Origin: VXOI01 sp965197575
GTDB taxonomy: Bacteria; Chloroflexota; Dehalococcoidia; Lucifugimonadales; UBA3495
Direction of reading: 5' to 3'
Assembly: GCA_965197575.1 (NCBI GenBank)
Contig: OZ240214.1
Coordinates: 2,542,001 to 2,606,000, forward strand
DNA length: 64,000 bases
In this document: in pieces, positions 16,754 to 25,396 of the stretch
Position numbering within the stretch: the first letter of the stretch is position 1
Layout of the letters: every line of letters begins with the position of its first letter
Made by a program: the position numbers and the translations under genes
The notes under the pieces: model-generated
What the model saw: the letters and a program-made list of their open reading frames with translations, nothing else
Database searches by the model: none
What the model was told of the DNA's origin: nothing

Positions 16754-19522
16754 ATGGACCCTTGGTACAGAGTTGTCACACCCCGCAAGGAAGTCCGGGA
16801 GGGCCGGTCTTTCAATCCCGATGAGTTCGCCATCGCTCTGGACCAGGTGGTGGACGGGAAAGCCCCCGCCGACTACCAAGACCCGGAGCAATTCTTTTCC
16901 CGGACATACTTCACCCAGTCCCTGACCGAACATACCGGGACCGTCCTGCGCCGACTATCCGGAAGGACCGAGAGCGCCGCCCCAGTGCTGTCCCTCATCA
17001 CCCAGTTCGGTGGAGGAAAGACTCATACCCTGACCAGCCTGTACCATATAGCCCAGGCCGGGAAAAGAGCCGGCAACCTCACCGGAGTCGGGGACCTGCT
17101 GAAGGCCTCCGGCACCACAGTGCCGGAGGAGGTCAGAGTTGCGACCTTCGTGGGCAACGCCTGGGACCCCAGGGACGGAACAGAAAACCCCTGGATTGAC
17201 ATGGCCCGGCAGATAGCCGGAGAAAGGGGAGTCGACGCCCTGGGCGCCACCGCAAGGACATCTCCTCCGGGCACCAGGGCACTGGGGGACGTCTTCGCCG
17301 CGGCGGAGGCCCCTGTGCTGATCCTCTTCGACGAGGTGCTGAACTTCATCAACCGGCACGGCAACATGGCCGACCATTTCTATGCCTTCCTCCAGAACCT
17401 CACTGTCGCAGTAGCGGGGACCACCCAAGCGGCCGCGGTCGTCAGCCTGCCGCGAAGCCAGACCGAAATGACCGAGAGCGACCTAGAATGGCAGGAACGG
17501 ATCACTAAGGTCGTCAACCGGGTCGCCCAGGACCTCATCGCCAACGACGAGTCGGAAATCAGCGAGGTGGTCAGGCGCCGGCTCTTCGAGAACCTGGGAA
17601 GCGAACGAACCCGGAGGCGAGTGGCCAACATGTACGCGGACTGGTGCTTCGATAGGTCCAACAGGCTCCCTGCCGAATGGACCACCGTGGACACAGCCAC
17701 CAACGAGAACAGGGCCAAGGAAGCCCTCAGGCAGAGGTTCGAAGCCTGCTATCCGTTCCACCCGGCAACGCTCTCGGTCTTCCAGAGGAAGTGGAGCGCC
17801 CTGCCTCAGTTCCAGAAGACGAGGGGTTCCTTGGCCATGCTGGCGCAGTGGATCTCGTCAGCGTCCAGCGAGCAGTTCAAGCAGGCTCGGAACGAACCCC
17901 TGATCACCCTGGGATCCGCACCACTCCACGTCCCCAGTTTCCGGGAAACAGTTCTGGCTCAGCTCGGGGAGAAGCGTCTGATCACCGCCATCGACGCGGA
18001 CATTGCCGGACAGAACGCCAGGGCAAAACCCCTGGACGCCGACACAAAAGGTCCCCTCAGGGACATCCACAAGCGGGTGGGAACAGCGATGCTCTTCGAG
18101 TCATCGGGTGGCATGGTCGATAAGGTGGCCCATCTCCCTGAACTGAGATTTGCCCTCGGTGAGCCCGACGTGGACACCGCCACCATCGACACTGCGGCCG
18201 CGGCACTGGAACAGACAGGGTTCTTTGTCCGAAAGACTGGAAGCGATGGTTACCGGATCCACCACCAAGCAACCCTCAGGAAGGCTGTCGCTGACCTCCG
18301 GGCGTCCCTGGACGAAGAGAACGAAGTGAAGCCCGCCATCAGGAGACTGGTGGAAAGGGAGTTCAACAAGGGAAACGGCATCCCGAAGGCCTTTTTCCCG
18401 AAGGACAGCAACGAGGTCTCGGACGTCCCCCGGATGACCCTGGTTGTGATGAGTCCCGACTTGGAATGGAGAGAAAACAACCACACCCCGGAACAGATAG
18501 CCGAGTGGACACAGAAGCGAGGGAACTCCGACAGGCTCCACCCAGCGGCACTGGTCTGGTGTACCCGCAAGCCTGGGAGGGATCTACAGGACCGGGTGGA
18601 ATCATGGCTGGCGTGGCAGAAGGTGAGGAGCGAGATAGACGCCGGCACACTGGGCCCGGAGTTCGAGAAGCCGGAACTGGACGCCCTTAGCCAGCAGGTC
18701 AGAAACGCCGAAGAAGAGGCCGTAGACGAGGTCTGGGCCAGCTACCGGTTCGTCAGCCTGTACGACTCCCAGACCGAGAGCAAGATCAGAACCATCGACC
18801 TCGGCGCCGGCTACGCCACTGGGAACGAGTCTCTGACAGGGCGAGTGATCTCATCGCTCAAGCAGAACGCACTCCTGAACGAATCTGTCGGGCCGGGGTA
18901 CATCGACAGGAACTGGCCTCCGGCACTCCGGGACAGCGGCACCTGGCCGCTCAGCAGCCTGAGGCAGAGCTTTATGAATGGGTCGCTCACGAGGCTGCTG
19001 GACCCGGACCAAACGCTACGGCAGAGGATCCTGGAATTCGTGGAAGCCGGAGAGTTCGGGCTTGCTTCAGGGAATCCTGACCAAGGTCAGGGAGCCAGGG
19101 TCTGGTACGAGGAATCGGCTCCGGCTGACGACGTGACGTTCGACTCCAACACTTATCTGCTGACGAAGCAAAGAGCGGAGCAAATCAAGGCACCGCCGGA
19201 ACCGGAACCAACACCAAACCCAGTACCGGACTTTCCGCCGACACCCGCGCCGGATCCGGGTCCGGGTCCATTCGGAGGACAACAAACCCTGCCCACGCCT
19301 CAAAAGGCTACCCTGCGACTGACAGGGACTGTCCCGATGGAGAGCTGGAACATGGTGGGTGTGAAGCTACTCACCAAGCTTCGGGGCGAGGAAGGACTGA
19401 GCATAGGAGTAAACCTCTCGGTGTCAGTTGACTCCAACAGACTGAAGAGCCTGGAGGATGAGGTGCGTCAGGCCCTGATGGACCTGAAGTTGGAAGGGCA
19501 GGTCAACATGACGACCGACTAA
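16754..19522 (+). CDS. DUF499-domain P-loop ATPase
   Basis: The 922-residue AAA+ type ATPase shows the DUF499 (COG1483) start, PWYRVVTPRKEVREGRSFNP. Walker A is in ITQFGGGKTHTL (GGGKT at 86-90) and Walker B in VLILFDEVLNF at about 190-200. A C-terminal Pro-rich linker (about 813-842: PPEPEPTPNPVPDFPPTPAP) leads to a compact last domain of about 80 residues. DUF499 genes are recurrent partners of DUF1156 methylases in defence islands. Its similarity in role to the BREX ATPase is a reasoned guess. It begins 18 bases after the split gene, in a continuous operon. Confidence 0.85.
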   Translation: MDPWYRVVTPRKEVREGRSFNPDEFAIALDQVVDGKAPADYQDPEQFFSRTYFTQSLTEHTGTVLRRLSGRTESAAPVLSLITQFGGGKTHTLTSLYHIAQAGKRAGNLTGVGDLLKASGTTVPEEVRVATFVGNAWDPRDGTENPWIDMARQIAGERGVDALGATARTSPPGTRALGDVFAAAEAPVLILFDEVLNFINRHGNMADHFYAFLQNLTVAVAGTTQAAAVVSLPRSQTEMTESDLEWQERITKVVNRVAQDLIANDESEISEVVRRRLFENLGSERTRRRVANMYADWCFDRSNRLPAEWTTVDTATNENRAKEALRQRFEACYPFHPATLSVFQRKWSALPQFQKTRGSLAMLAQWISSASSEQFKQARNEPLITLGSAPLHVPSFRETVLAQLGEKRLITAIDADIAGQNARAKPLDADTKGPLRDIHKRVGTAMLFESSGGMVDKVAHLPELRFALGEPDVDTATIDTAAAALEQTGFFVRKTGSDGYRIHHQATLRKAVADLRASLDEENEVKPAIRRLVEREFNKGNGIPKAFFPKDSNEVSDVPRMTLVVMSPDLEWRENNHTPEQIAEWTQKRGNSDRLHPAALVWCTRKPGRDLQDRVESWLAWQKVRSEIDAGTLGPEFEKPELDALSQQVRNAEEEAVDEVWASYRFVSLYDSQTESKIRTIDLGAGYATGNESLTGRVISSLKQNALLNESVGPGYIDRNWPPALRDSGTWPLSSLRQSFMNGSLTRLLDPDQTLRQRILEFVEAGEFGLASGNPDQGQGARVWYEESAPADDVTFDSNTYLLTKQRAEQIKAPPEPEPTPNPVPDFPPTPAPDPGPGPFGGQQTLPTPQKATLRLTGTVPMESWNMVGVKLLTKLRGEEGLSIGVNLSVSVDSNRLKSLEDEVRQALMDLKLEGQVNMTTD

Positions 19523-19584
19523 TCCGGGGTACCTGAGCGGATGCCCGACCGGGTGATGCGGATGATGCCTACCAGAACACCAAG

Positions 19585-19773
19585 ATGAACCCGGACCGGC
19601 AGAACGCCCGGATAGAACACGACGCAACACTCCAGCGCCAAGTAACAGAGACGCTCCTGGACAACACAGAGCTTTACAAGAAGTACACCGAGGACCCGGA
19701 TTTCCGGGGCTGGCTCAGTGGAGTGATATTCACGGTCACCTATCAAGCAAAGGGAGATATAACCGCCTGTTGA
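19585..19773 (+). CDS. Orphan HsdR C-terminal-like small protein
   Basis: The 62-residue protein matches the extreme C-terminus of type I restriction R subunits: PDRQNARIEHDATLQRQV, then DNTELYKKYTEDPDFRGWL, then FTVTY. Similarity begins upstream in the same frame (ADDAYQNTKMNPDRQNA) but no start precedes ATG 19585. The rest of an hsdR gene is absent, so this is either a relic or a free-standing module. A second, diverged copy lies at 23841-24098. No function is assigned. Between it and the OLD gene (19774-19875) nothing else is seen. Confidence 0.5.
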   Translation: MNPDRQNARIEHDATLQRQVTETLLDNTELYKKYTEDPDFRGWLSGVIFTVTYQAKGDITAC

Positions 19774-19875
19774 CACCCAAGGCAGGACGGCTCATCGGAA
19801 CTATCCCCCAACAGGCAACGATGACCATAAGAACAATCCGACAAACTCCCGGTTGGTCGGCTGGAGCAAAGACAG

Positions 19876-21822
19876 ATGAAACTGGTGTCGGTCCAAATCA
19901 AGAACTTCAAGTCCATAGAAGAGTCGAAGATGTTCACCATCGACGACATCACTTGCCTTGCGGGAAAGAACGAATCCGGCAAAACAGCCATCCTGCAGGC
20001 TCTCAGGCGCCTGAATCCGGTAGAGCGAACGGAAAGGAACTTCGAAACTCTGACAGAGTATCCACGACGAAGACTACACGAAGCCGAAGGAGACAATCCA
20101 AGCGCAAGAGAGGTACTCACCACTGAGTGGAAGCTATCGAAGGATGACATCTCCGCAATAGAAGAGGGAATTGGCAACAGGGCCATGCAGGACACACACA
20201 TCACCATCAGGCGAGGTTATGACAACCAAACCGAGTGGGACATGAACATAGATGACAGAAAGGTCGTCGAGTTCATCGTATCCAATGTCCCTGACCTAGC
20301 GGAGGACTCAAGGCGAAAGAGCTTGAACCACCCCACCGTAGCCAACCTGCACTCGTACTTAGGAGCTATGGAAAGTCGGAGTCCGGGAGAGAACCTTCTC
20401 TTCGAGTACATGGAGCAACATTTCCCCGAGTCCAATTCAGAGGCGAAGGTCCGCAAAATTCTCGAGCGGAGACTTCCAAAATTCCTCTACTTCCCAACTT
20501 ATGGAACTCTCCCTGGAAGAGTCCAAGTGGAAGAACTGAATACAAAGAATACAAATGGTACCGCACTGACCGAAGCCGAACGGTATTTCGTCGCGCTACT
20601 TTCATTGGCAGGAACAGACATCGGATCCCTCCAAAGCGCCACTAGGTATGAGGAACAAAAGGCCAGACTGGAGGGCGTTTCTAACCGCCTGACAGACGAG
20701 ATATTCACCTACTGGTCGCAAAACCGGGACTTGGAAGTAGAATTCGACTACAGTAACGGAAAGCGAGACGACCCACCGCCGTTCAACGAAGGGCACATCA
20801 TCAGCCTTCGCGTCCGAAACCGACGGCATAGAGTCACAGTAGGTTTCGACGAAAGAAGCACAGGATTCGTCTGGTTCTTCTCCTTCCTGGCATGGTTCTC
20901 GCAGATGCAAAGAACCCATGGCGACAACCTAATCATACTGCTCGACGAACCCGGATTGAGCCTTCACGGTAAGGCACAAGGAGACCTGCTTCGCTACATA
21001 AAGGAAAGGTTACTTCAGACGTACCAAGTCATATACACGACTCACTCGCCTTTCATGATCGACACAGAAAACATCCTTGGAGTTCGAACGGTAGAAGACA
21101 CACTTAGCCCCACAGGCACTCCCCTAGGGACCAAAGTTGGCGACAGGGTGCTCAGCACGGACGAAGACACTCTCTTCCCTCTCCGAGCAGCACTCGGATA
21201 CGACCTCACACAATCGCTTTTTATAGGTGAACACACCTTACTCGTGGAAGGACCATCCGACCTGCTATACATAGGATGGTTCTCCCGGGAATTGCACGGA
21301 AGGGGAAGGATCGGTCTGGACCGACGATGGACAGTTACTCCTGTAGGAGGCATTGATAAATTTGGGAGCTTCAATGCGCTGTTCGGCGGAAACAATATAC
21401 ACGCAGCAATACTTACCGACTTCCACCAAGGAGACAAACGTAAGGTTAATGACCTTGAAGCATCCGGGCTTCTGAGAGCTGGGCATCTCTTCCGAGCCAA
21501 CGAATTCACAGGACAGACAGAGGGAGATATAGAAGATTTGCTCGGAAGAGAACTCTATGCAGAATTAGTCAACCAGTGCTACCAACTCAAGAACAACGCA
21601 ATCCCGAATGTTGCAACTGAAGCTACTCCCACAAGGGTACTCGAAGAAGTCCAAGATCACTTTAGGACTGTTGCAACGAAGGGACCAGAGTTTGACCACT
21701 ACACACCTGCTGTGTATTTGGTAGAACATGAGAGTGACTTCAGAGAGTCAAAGAACCTGGAAGTAGGACTCGACAGGTTTGAGGAACTATTCAAGGGCCT
21801 TAACGCCCTCCTGCCCGCGTAG
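19876..21822 (+). CDS. OLD-family ATPase/TOPRIM nuclease
   Basis: The 648-residue protein has an ABC-type ATPase split by a long insertion. Walker A is GKNESGKT at 30-37. The signature/Walker B region is at about 352-370 (IILLDEPGLSLHGKAQ), followed by the H-loop segment YTTHSPFMID. A TOPRIM nuclease part begins near residue 453 (LLVEGPSDLLYIGWFS) with further acidic positions in AILTDFHQGD. This is the OLD (overcoming lysogenization defect) architecture, used by stand-alone OLD nucleases and by GajA of Gabija. No UvrD-like GajB partner is adjacent, so a single-gene class 1-like OLD is more likely. It lies downstream of, and on the same strand as, the DUF499 operon. Confidence 0.85.
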   Translation: MKLVSVQIKNFKSIEESKMFTIDDITCLAGKNESGKTAILQALRRLNPVERTERNFETLTEYPRRRLHEAEGDNPSAREVLTTEWKLSKDDISAIEEGIGNRAMQDTHITIRRGYDNQTEWDMNIDDRKVVEFIVSNVPDLAEDSRRKSLNHPTVANLHSYLGAMESRSPGENLLFEYMEQHFPESNSEAKVRKILERRLPKFLYFPTYGTLPGRVQVEELNTKNTNGTALTEAERYFVALLSLAGTDIGSLQSATRYEEQKARLEGVSNRLTDEIFTYWSQNRDLEVEFDYSNGKRDDPPPFNEGHIISLRVRNRRHRVTVGFDERSTGFVWFFSFLAWFSQMQRTHGDNLIILLDEPGLSLHGKAQGDLLRYIKERLLQTYQVIYTTHSPFMIDTENILGVRTVEDTLSPTGTPLGTKVGDRVLSTDEDTLFPLRAALGYDLTQSLFIGEHTLLVEGPSDLLYIGWFSRELHGRGRIGLDRRWTVTPVGGIDKFGSFNALFGGNNIHAAILTDFHQGDKRKVNDLEASGLLRAGHLFRANEFTGQTEGDIEDLLGRELYAELVNQCYQLKNNAIPNVATEATPTRVLEEVQDHFRTVATKGPEFDHYTPAVYLVEHESDFRESKNLEVGLDRFEELFKGLNALLPA

Positions 21823-21857
21823 CTTCTGCCAACAAGCCTAGTGAGGAACCTTTACCC

Positions 21858-22022
21858 ATGCCCCTCTCCAAACTCCTGAAATCCGCCGCAGGCACCTGCC
21901 CACACTGCGGGCATAAGGCCAGCATCATCTCCCGAGAACACCCGGAGTGCCGCCGGACCCGCGAAACCGGCCTCGAAGAACAGAAAATGCAAGCCACCCC
22001 CGTAAACGTGAACATGAGGTGA
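21858..22022 (+). CDS. Small zinc-ribbon protein
   Basis: The 54-residue ORF begins MPLSKLLKSAAGTCPHCGHK, and the CPHCGH knuckle is followed by HPECRR. A CxxCxH-x-C arrangement suggests one structural zinc. In related genomes the same N-terminus heads longer proteins, so this may be a shortened version. It ends 3 bases before the DUF433 antitoxin start, which argues for cotranscription. The function is unknown. Confidence 0.5.
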   Translation: MPLSKLLKSAAGTCPHCGHKASIISREHPECRRTRETGLEEQKMQATPVNVNMR

Positions 22023-22025
22023 CGC

Positions 22026-22265
22026 ATGATCGACTGGAGCACCTGCACAGGAGTCGAAAGCATCCCAGGCAAGCACAGCGGAGACTGGCTCTTCACCAAG
22101 ACCAGGGTCCCCGTAGCAACCCTCTTCGGAAACCTTGCAACGGGAGCCACCGTGGAGGAATTCCTGGACTGGTTCGAAGGCGTCGAAGAATGGCAGGTCA
22201 GAGCAGTCCTCCAACACGTGGCCGACAACATCGACACCAAGGTGCCTCATGAGAATCCTGTTTGA
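22026..22265 (+). CDS. DUF433-family antitoxin
   Basis: The 79-residue protein has a DUF433 helix-turn-helix: IPGKHSGDWLFTKTRVPVAT, then TVEEFLDWFEGV, then VRAVLQHVADNI. DUF433 proteins are typical antitoxins of DUF5615 PIN-like toxins. Its stop lies inside the following toxin gene (17-base overlap with ATG 22249), giving translational coupling. The toxin is broken by an insertion sequence, so the antitoxin may now be unpaired. Confidence 0.8.
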   Translation: MIDWSTCTGVESIPGKHSGDWLFTKTRVPVATLFGNLATGATVEEFLDWFEGVEEWQVRAVLQHVADNIDTKVPHENPV

Positions 22266-22529
22266 CCATGACGTCCCCAGACCGCTCAGAGGACACCTCC
22301 CAGGACACGAGGTGGACACCGCAAGGCAAAGAGGATGGGAAGAACTCAGCAACGGGGACCTGCTGAACGTAGCAGAACGTGAGGGCTACGAAGCATTCAT
22401 AACAGCGGACCAGAAGATACCTTACCAGCAAAACATCGGCAGCCGACCCTTCGGTGTCGTGGTCCTGCTATCCAACAACTGGCAGCAGGTTAGAGAGAAC
22501 ACCACCGCCGTTCAAAGCGCCCTAGTAGT

Positions 22530-23235
22530 TCAGCTATTTTGAATTGCTGGGTAAAGGGATTTCAGCTTGATGCGCGCATCGGCGGTGGTGAAGCGCCAGT
22601 CCACTCGCGCCATGTCCCGGTTGCGCTGGTCCTGCCAGGCGTCAACTTCCCGGCGCAGCGCCTCTTGATCAGGAATCCGGCGGTCCAGGCACTGCCGGGC
22701 CAGCACTCCGATTTCAATTTCAGCCATGTTCAGCCAACTCCCATGCTTGGGGGTGTAGTGAATCTCCAGACGTTCGGCGATACGCCGCGCTTCTATAGGC
22801 TCGAACGCCTCGTATAACGAGGCCGGATGATGGGTGTTCAGGTTGTCCATCACCAGCACAATCCGGTCCTTGTCCGGGTAGTCTTGGTCCACCAACTTCT
22901 TCACTTGGTGCGCCCAGTCCACTTTCGTCCGCCGGTCTGTCACTCCGGCCCGCCGCCACCCTTCCAGCGGCGCAAACAACATGAACCGGTTGCTCACCCC
23001 GTTGCGCTGGTATTCGTAATCATACGCGACTGCCAATCCGGGGCGAGGCGGACGCGGCAGTCGCGTTTCCTTCACCTGCTGTTTGCTGGTTTCGTCCAGG
23101 CACACCAGGACTTCATTGTCTTCATAGGGACGGTGATAGACTTCCAGCACGTCTTCCATCGCGCACACAAAGTCCGCATTGCCTTCCGGCGGGATGCGCC
23201 AGCACTCTTTCAGCCAAGGCTTGAGTTGGTTTTTT
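22530..23235 (-). CDS. IS630 transposase, second reading frame (DDE catalytic half)
   Basis: This frame is open from the A7 slip site to a TGA at 22532-22530. It carries the DDE catalytic triad: EVLVCLDETSKQQ (first Asp), then VLVMDNLNTHHPASLYEAF (second Asp), then GSWLNMAEIEIGVLARQCL (Glu). It is intact without internal stops. Translation probably depends on frameshifting from the upstream half; an internal ATG at 23168 exists but would remove only the junction. Confidence 0.75.
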
Positions 23236-23671
23236 TCAGCGTCTTGCGCACCGTCTCGGGGTGGATGCTGTCAACTAGCTCGCACTCGACCAGCCGCTCC
23301 GCCAACAATCGCAGTGTCCAACGGGCCCGGCCTTCCGGCGGTTCCCCGCAGGCCAGCGCAATCAAGTGGGCTTCCGCCGCGCCGTCCAGTTTCTTTGGCC
23401 GGCGGCGTTGTTGCTCCCTACGCCCCAAGGCCGCTTCGATCCCTTCCTCCACGCAACGGCGGCGTACCCTTTCCACCGTCGCGCTGGCGATCTGGAGGGA
23501 CCGGGCAACCTCTTCGTCCGTCATGCCTCCGTCTTTCCGCGCTTCATCGCTCAGCAACAGGATGCGCGCATGGGTCTGCTTGTACGCTGCTGCCCGTCCC
23601 TTGGAAACCAGGGCCTTCAGTTCCTGCCGTTCTTCCGTGGTCAGTTTGATACGGTATTTCTTGTCCGGCAC
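23210..23671 (-). CDS. IS630 transposase, first reading frame (helix-turn-helix half)
   Basis: The product starts at GTG 23671 (VPDKKYRIKLTTEERQELKA) with GGAGA upstream. It contains the N-terminal DNA-binding part: two helix-turn-helix motifs, including ASATVERVRRRCVEEGIEAAL. It ends in TVRKTLKKTNSSLG. The coding sequence crosses an A7 run (23230-23236, minus-strand A's), where a -1 slip gives KKNQLKPWLKE and enters the catalytic frame below. Such split frames with an A-rich slip site are usual for this IS630 group, so the gene could be functional. Confidence 0.75.
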   Translation of the reverse strand: MPDKKYRIKLTTEERQELKALVSKGRAAAYKQTHARILLLSDEARKDGGMTDEEVARSLQIASATVERVRRRCVEEGIEAALGRREQQRRRPKKLDGAAEAHLIALACGEPPEGRARWTLRLLAERLVECELVDSIHPETVRKTLKKTNSSLG

Positions 23672-23840
23672 GACGCTTCTCCTTGGATACAATCCGCCAA
23701 TGCCGGTAGAATACACCAGTTGTGCCTCAATTCAATGACGTTCAACTACTAGAAGGCATACAGCCCGGCGAACTGAGGGAAGTGCCCATACCGTAGATGT
23801 AACCGAACACTCCGCTCCTGAGACGCGGGGCAATTCCTTC

Positions 23841-24098
23841 ACCAACCCGGATCACGCCGGCGAGATCATCAAGGCCATGCCTGGGCGGGTCGACGACGAG
23901 GCGTACCAGAACGCGAAGATGCACTCGGACAGGCAGAACGCCCGTATGGAGCACGACTCAGCCCTCAGGAAACAGATAATCGCCAATCTGAAGGACATCA
24001 CAGAGCTATACAAGAAGTACACGGAAGACCAGTCGTTCCAAGAGGACCTGAACGAGCTGATATTCAAGCTGACATGCCAGCCGGGTCTACAGGATTGA
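23841..24098 (+). CDS. Second orphan HsdR C-terminal-like protein
   Basis: From ATG 23877 the 73-residue product reads MPGRVDDEAYQNAKMHSDRQ and ends TELYKKYTEDQSFQEDLNELIF, again matching the tail of type I restriction R subunits. In-frame similarity extends upstream (NPDHAGEIIKA) without a start codon, so the gene seems 5'-truncated. It is clearly a diverged paralogue of the 19585 gene. No helicase or nuclease part of an R subunit lies nearby. The function, if any, is unknown. Confidence 0.45.
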   Translation, partial: TNPDHAGEIIKAMPGRVDDEAYQNAKMHSDRQNARMEHDSALRKQIIANLKDITELYKKYTEDQSFQEDLNELIFKLTCQPGLQD

Positions 24099-24117
24099 GA
24101 ACAGGCAACCGAGAAGC

Positions 24118-24417
24118 ATGCGAGGCAGCCAGGTCCAGTGGAATGAGAAGGTCCACGCCGACACCAGCCTCCTGGGATTCACCACGAAGCGCATCTACTT
24201 CTCAGGACCTAGGAAGAAGTTCCGGGTCAGGTACGACCGGATAGTGGACTTCGAGCCGTTCGACGACGGCATCGGCATAATGCGGGACGCCCAGACCACG
24301 AAGCCGCAGTCTTTCCGAACCGGGGACGGCTGGTTCGCCTTCAACTTGGCAAAGAACCTGCCGCAGATGTATGAGCATTGTTCGCAACGAAACCCCCTGG
24401 AAGTAGAGGCGCCCTAA
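24118..24417 (+). CDS. PH-like-domain hypothetical protein
   Basis: The 99-residue protein has the strand pattern of bacterial PH-like (SHOCT-associated) domains: LLGFTTKRIYFSGPRKKFRV, then YDRIVDFEPFDDGIGIMRD, then the C-terminal helix FAFNLAKNLPQMYEH. The Asp/Gly loop 'DDGIGIMRD' is characteristic of this group. It lies 19 bases after the HsdR-tail gene, possibly in one transcript. The role is unknown; such domains often sense or tether in larger proteins. Confidence 0.55.
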   Translation: MRGSQVQWNEKVHADTSLLGFTTKRIYFSGPRKKFRVRYDRIVDFEPFDDGIGIMRDAQTTKPQSFRTGDGWFAFNLAKNLPQMYEHCSQRNPLEVEAP

Positions 24418-24504
24418 TCCGGTCTGAGGTGAATCGGACACTGGAAAGATCCCATTACCAATCCATCGAGGCCCATCAGGAACCCCCAAGGAACATGAAG
24501 CAAC

Positions 24505-25113
24505 ATGAGAGAACGCTACACCAAGGACCTGGAAATGTTGCTGGAACTCCAGTTGGAGGGGAATGAGCGCGTCCGGGCAGTCGTGACCGCCTATGAGGAA
24601 CTGGCGGAGGAGGACAAAATACTCTTTCGGCTGGCTGCCGGCATCAGCCAGGACGCCGCAGTCAGGACCAGGGAACCTGAGCAGCAGCCACCCAGTGCCC
24701 CGACTTACCGGACGCGCCACGACCAGCTCCAACCCATCGTCCGGGACCTGTTGAAAACGCTGCTGGAGGATTATCCCTCCCTCCTCACTGAAAAAGACAT
24801 AGACAACCTGATGGACCGGGACTACACCCAGAAAATTCTGGGGCTTCAACTCGGTGGGTTCCCCCTTCTCAGAAGAAGGGAGGCGGGAAGAAGAGGGTCG
24901 GATAACGACAGCCAGAGCAGGTTCTACGTCAGAGTTTACGCCGACAGATTCTATGTATGCTCCCAGTGGTGGCGGGATGACCACCTTGACAACGCCAAGA
25001 GCCTGCTCCGGTTTGCAGGAGAACTCGCTGGCCGGGACCCGAACCATCTAGGAGTTCCGGTATTGGAGCGGCACATGAGGGATCTGAGGGACTACATCGA
25101 CCCGAGCGAATGA
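24505..25113 (+). CDS. Hypothetical protein
   Basis: The 202-residue protein is not recognised. The N-terminal third is an acidic helix (LEMLLELQLEGNERVRAVVT). There follows a Pro/Gln linker near residue 63 and a C-terminal domain with aromatic strands (SRFYVRVYADRFYVCSQWWR). The ending HMRDLRDYIDPSE is typical of a complete cytosolic protein. It follows the PH-like gene by 87 bases. The 280 bases after it (25114-25396) hold nothing I can support. Confidence 0.5.
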   Translation: MRERYTKDLEMLLELQLEGNERVRAVVTAYEELAEEDKILFRLAAGISQDAAVRTREPEQQPPSAPTYRTRHDQLQPIVRDLLKTLLEDYPSLLTEKDIDNLMDRDYTQKILGLQLGGFPLLRRREAGRRGSDNDSQSRFYVRVYADRFYVCSQWWRDDHLDNAKSLLRFAGELAGRDPNHLGVPVLERHMRDLRDYIDPSE

Positions 25114-25396
25114 CAGGAAATGAGCCGAACTCAAACAGGGCTGCAGAAGTGAAGCAGGTGTATGCGGACGATCCAGGGAGACGGACTTGATGACATGCAG
25201 CCCTTCTTCGGGTGCGCCGACAGTGGCTGCGCCTGTCTGTTGCCAGCAGTTTCTCTGCCTACCTGTAGAAGAAAACCCGGCCCGAGAGAACCGAAAATGG
25301 GAAGATTCAACCTGCCGTAGACCAGCCGTGCTTACGTCACCCGCGAAATCAGGCTAAAATCCACCCAACAGAACCGCCAACGCCAAGAGGCCAGAC

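Larger units (their letters stand above)
22525..23749 (-). mobile_element. IS630-family insertion sequence, copy 1
   Basis: The ends read GTAGTTCAGCTATTTTGAAT on the left and, in reverse complement, GTAGTTGAACGTCATTGAAT on the right: imperfect terminal repeats. The element is flanked by a duplicated TA (22523-22524 and 23750-23751) inside a CTAG target. The transposase genes read leftwards. Precise removal rebuilds the interrupted DUF5615 gene, which proves the boundaries. Confidence 0.9.
22249..23796 (+). pseudogene. DUF5615 PIN-like toxin, interrupted by IS630 copy 1
   Basis: From ATG 22249 the product starts MRILFDHDVPRPLRGHLPGH (PIN-like first Asp) and continues with AEREGYEAFITADQKIPYQQ (second Asp) and VVLLSNNWQQVR, as in DUF5615. 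The IS630 copy sits in its last codons. Joining base 22524 to 23752 (one copy of the CTAG target) restores the frame to the TAG at 23794-23796, with a natural C-terminus (SALEGIQPGELREVPIP) and a total of 106 residues. The present reading frame instead ends in the element at 22542. The toxin loses only its last 15 residues, so residual activity is possible. Confidence 0.8.

Noticed and set aside
7918..19522. Naming the operon DISARM or BREX
   Set aside because: DrmA/DrmB (DUF1998) and PLD genes are missing for DISARM, and PglZ is missing for BREX. Similarity is limited to having helicase, methylase and ATPase.
19876..21822. Gabija system
   Set aside because: The OLD-type nuclease resembles GajA, but no UvrD-like GajB helicase is adjacent.
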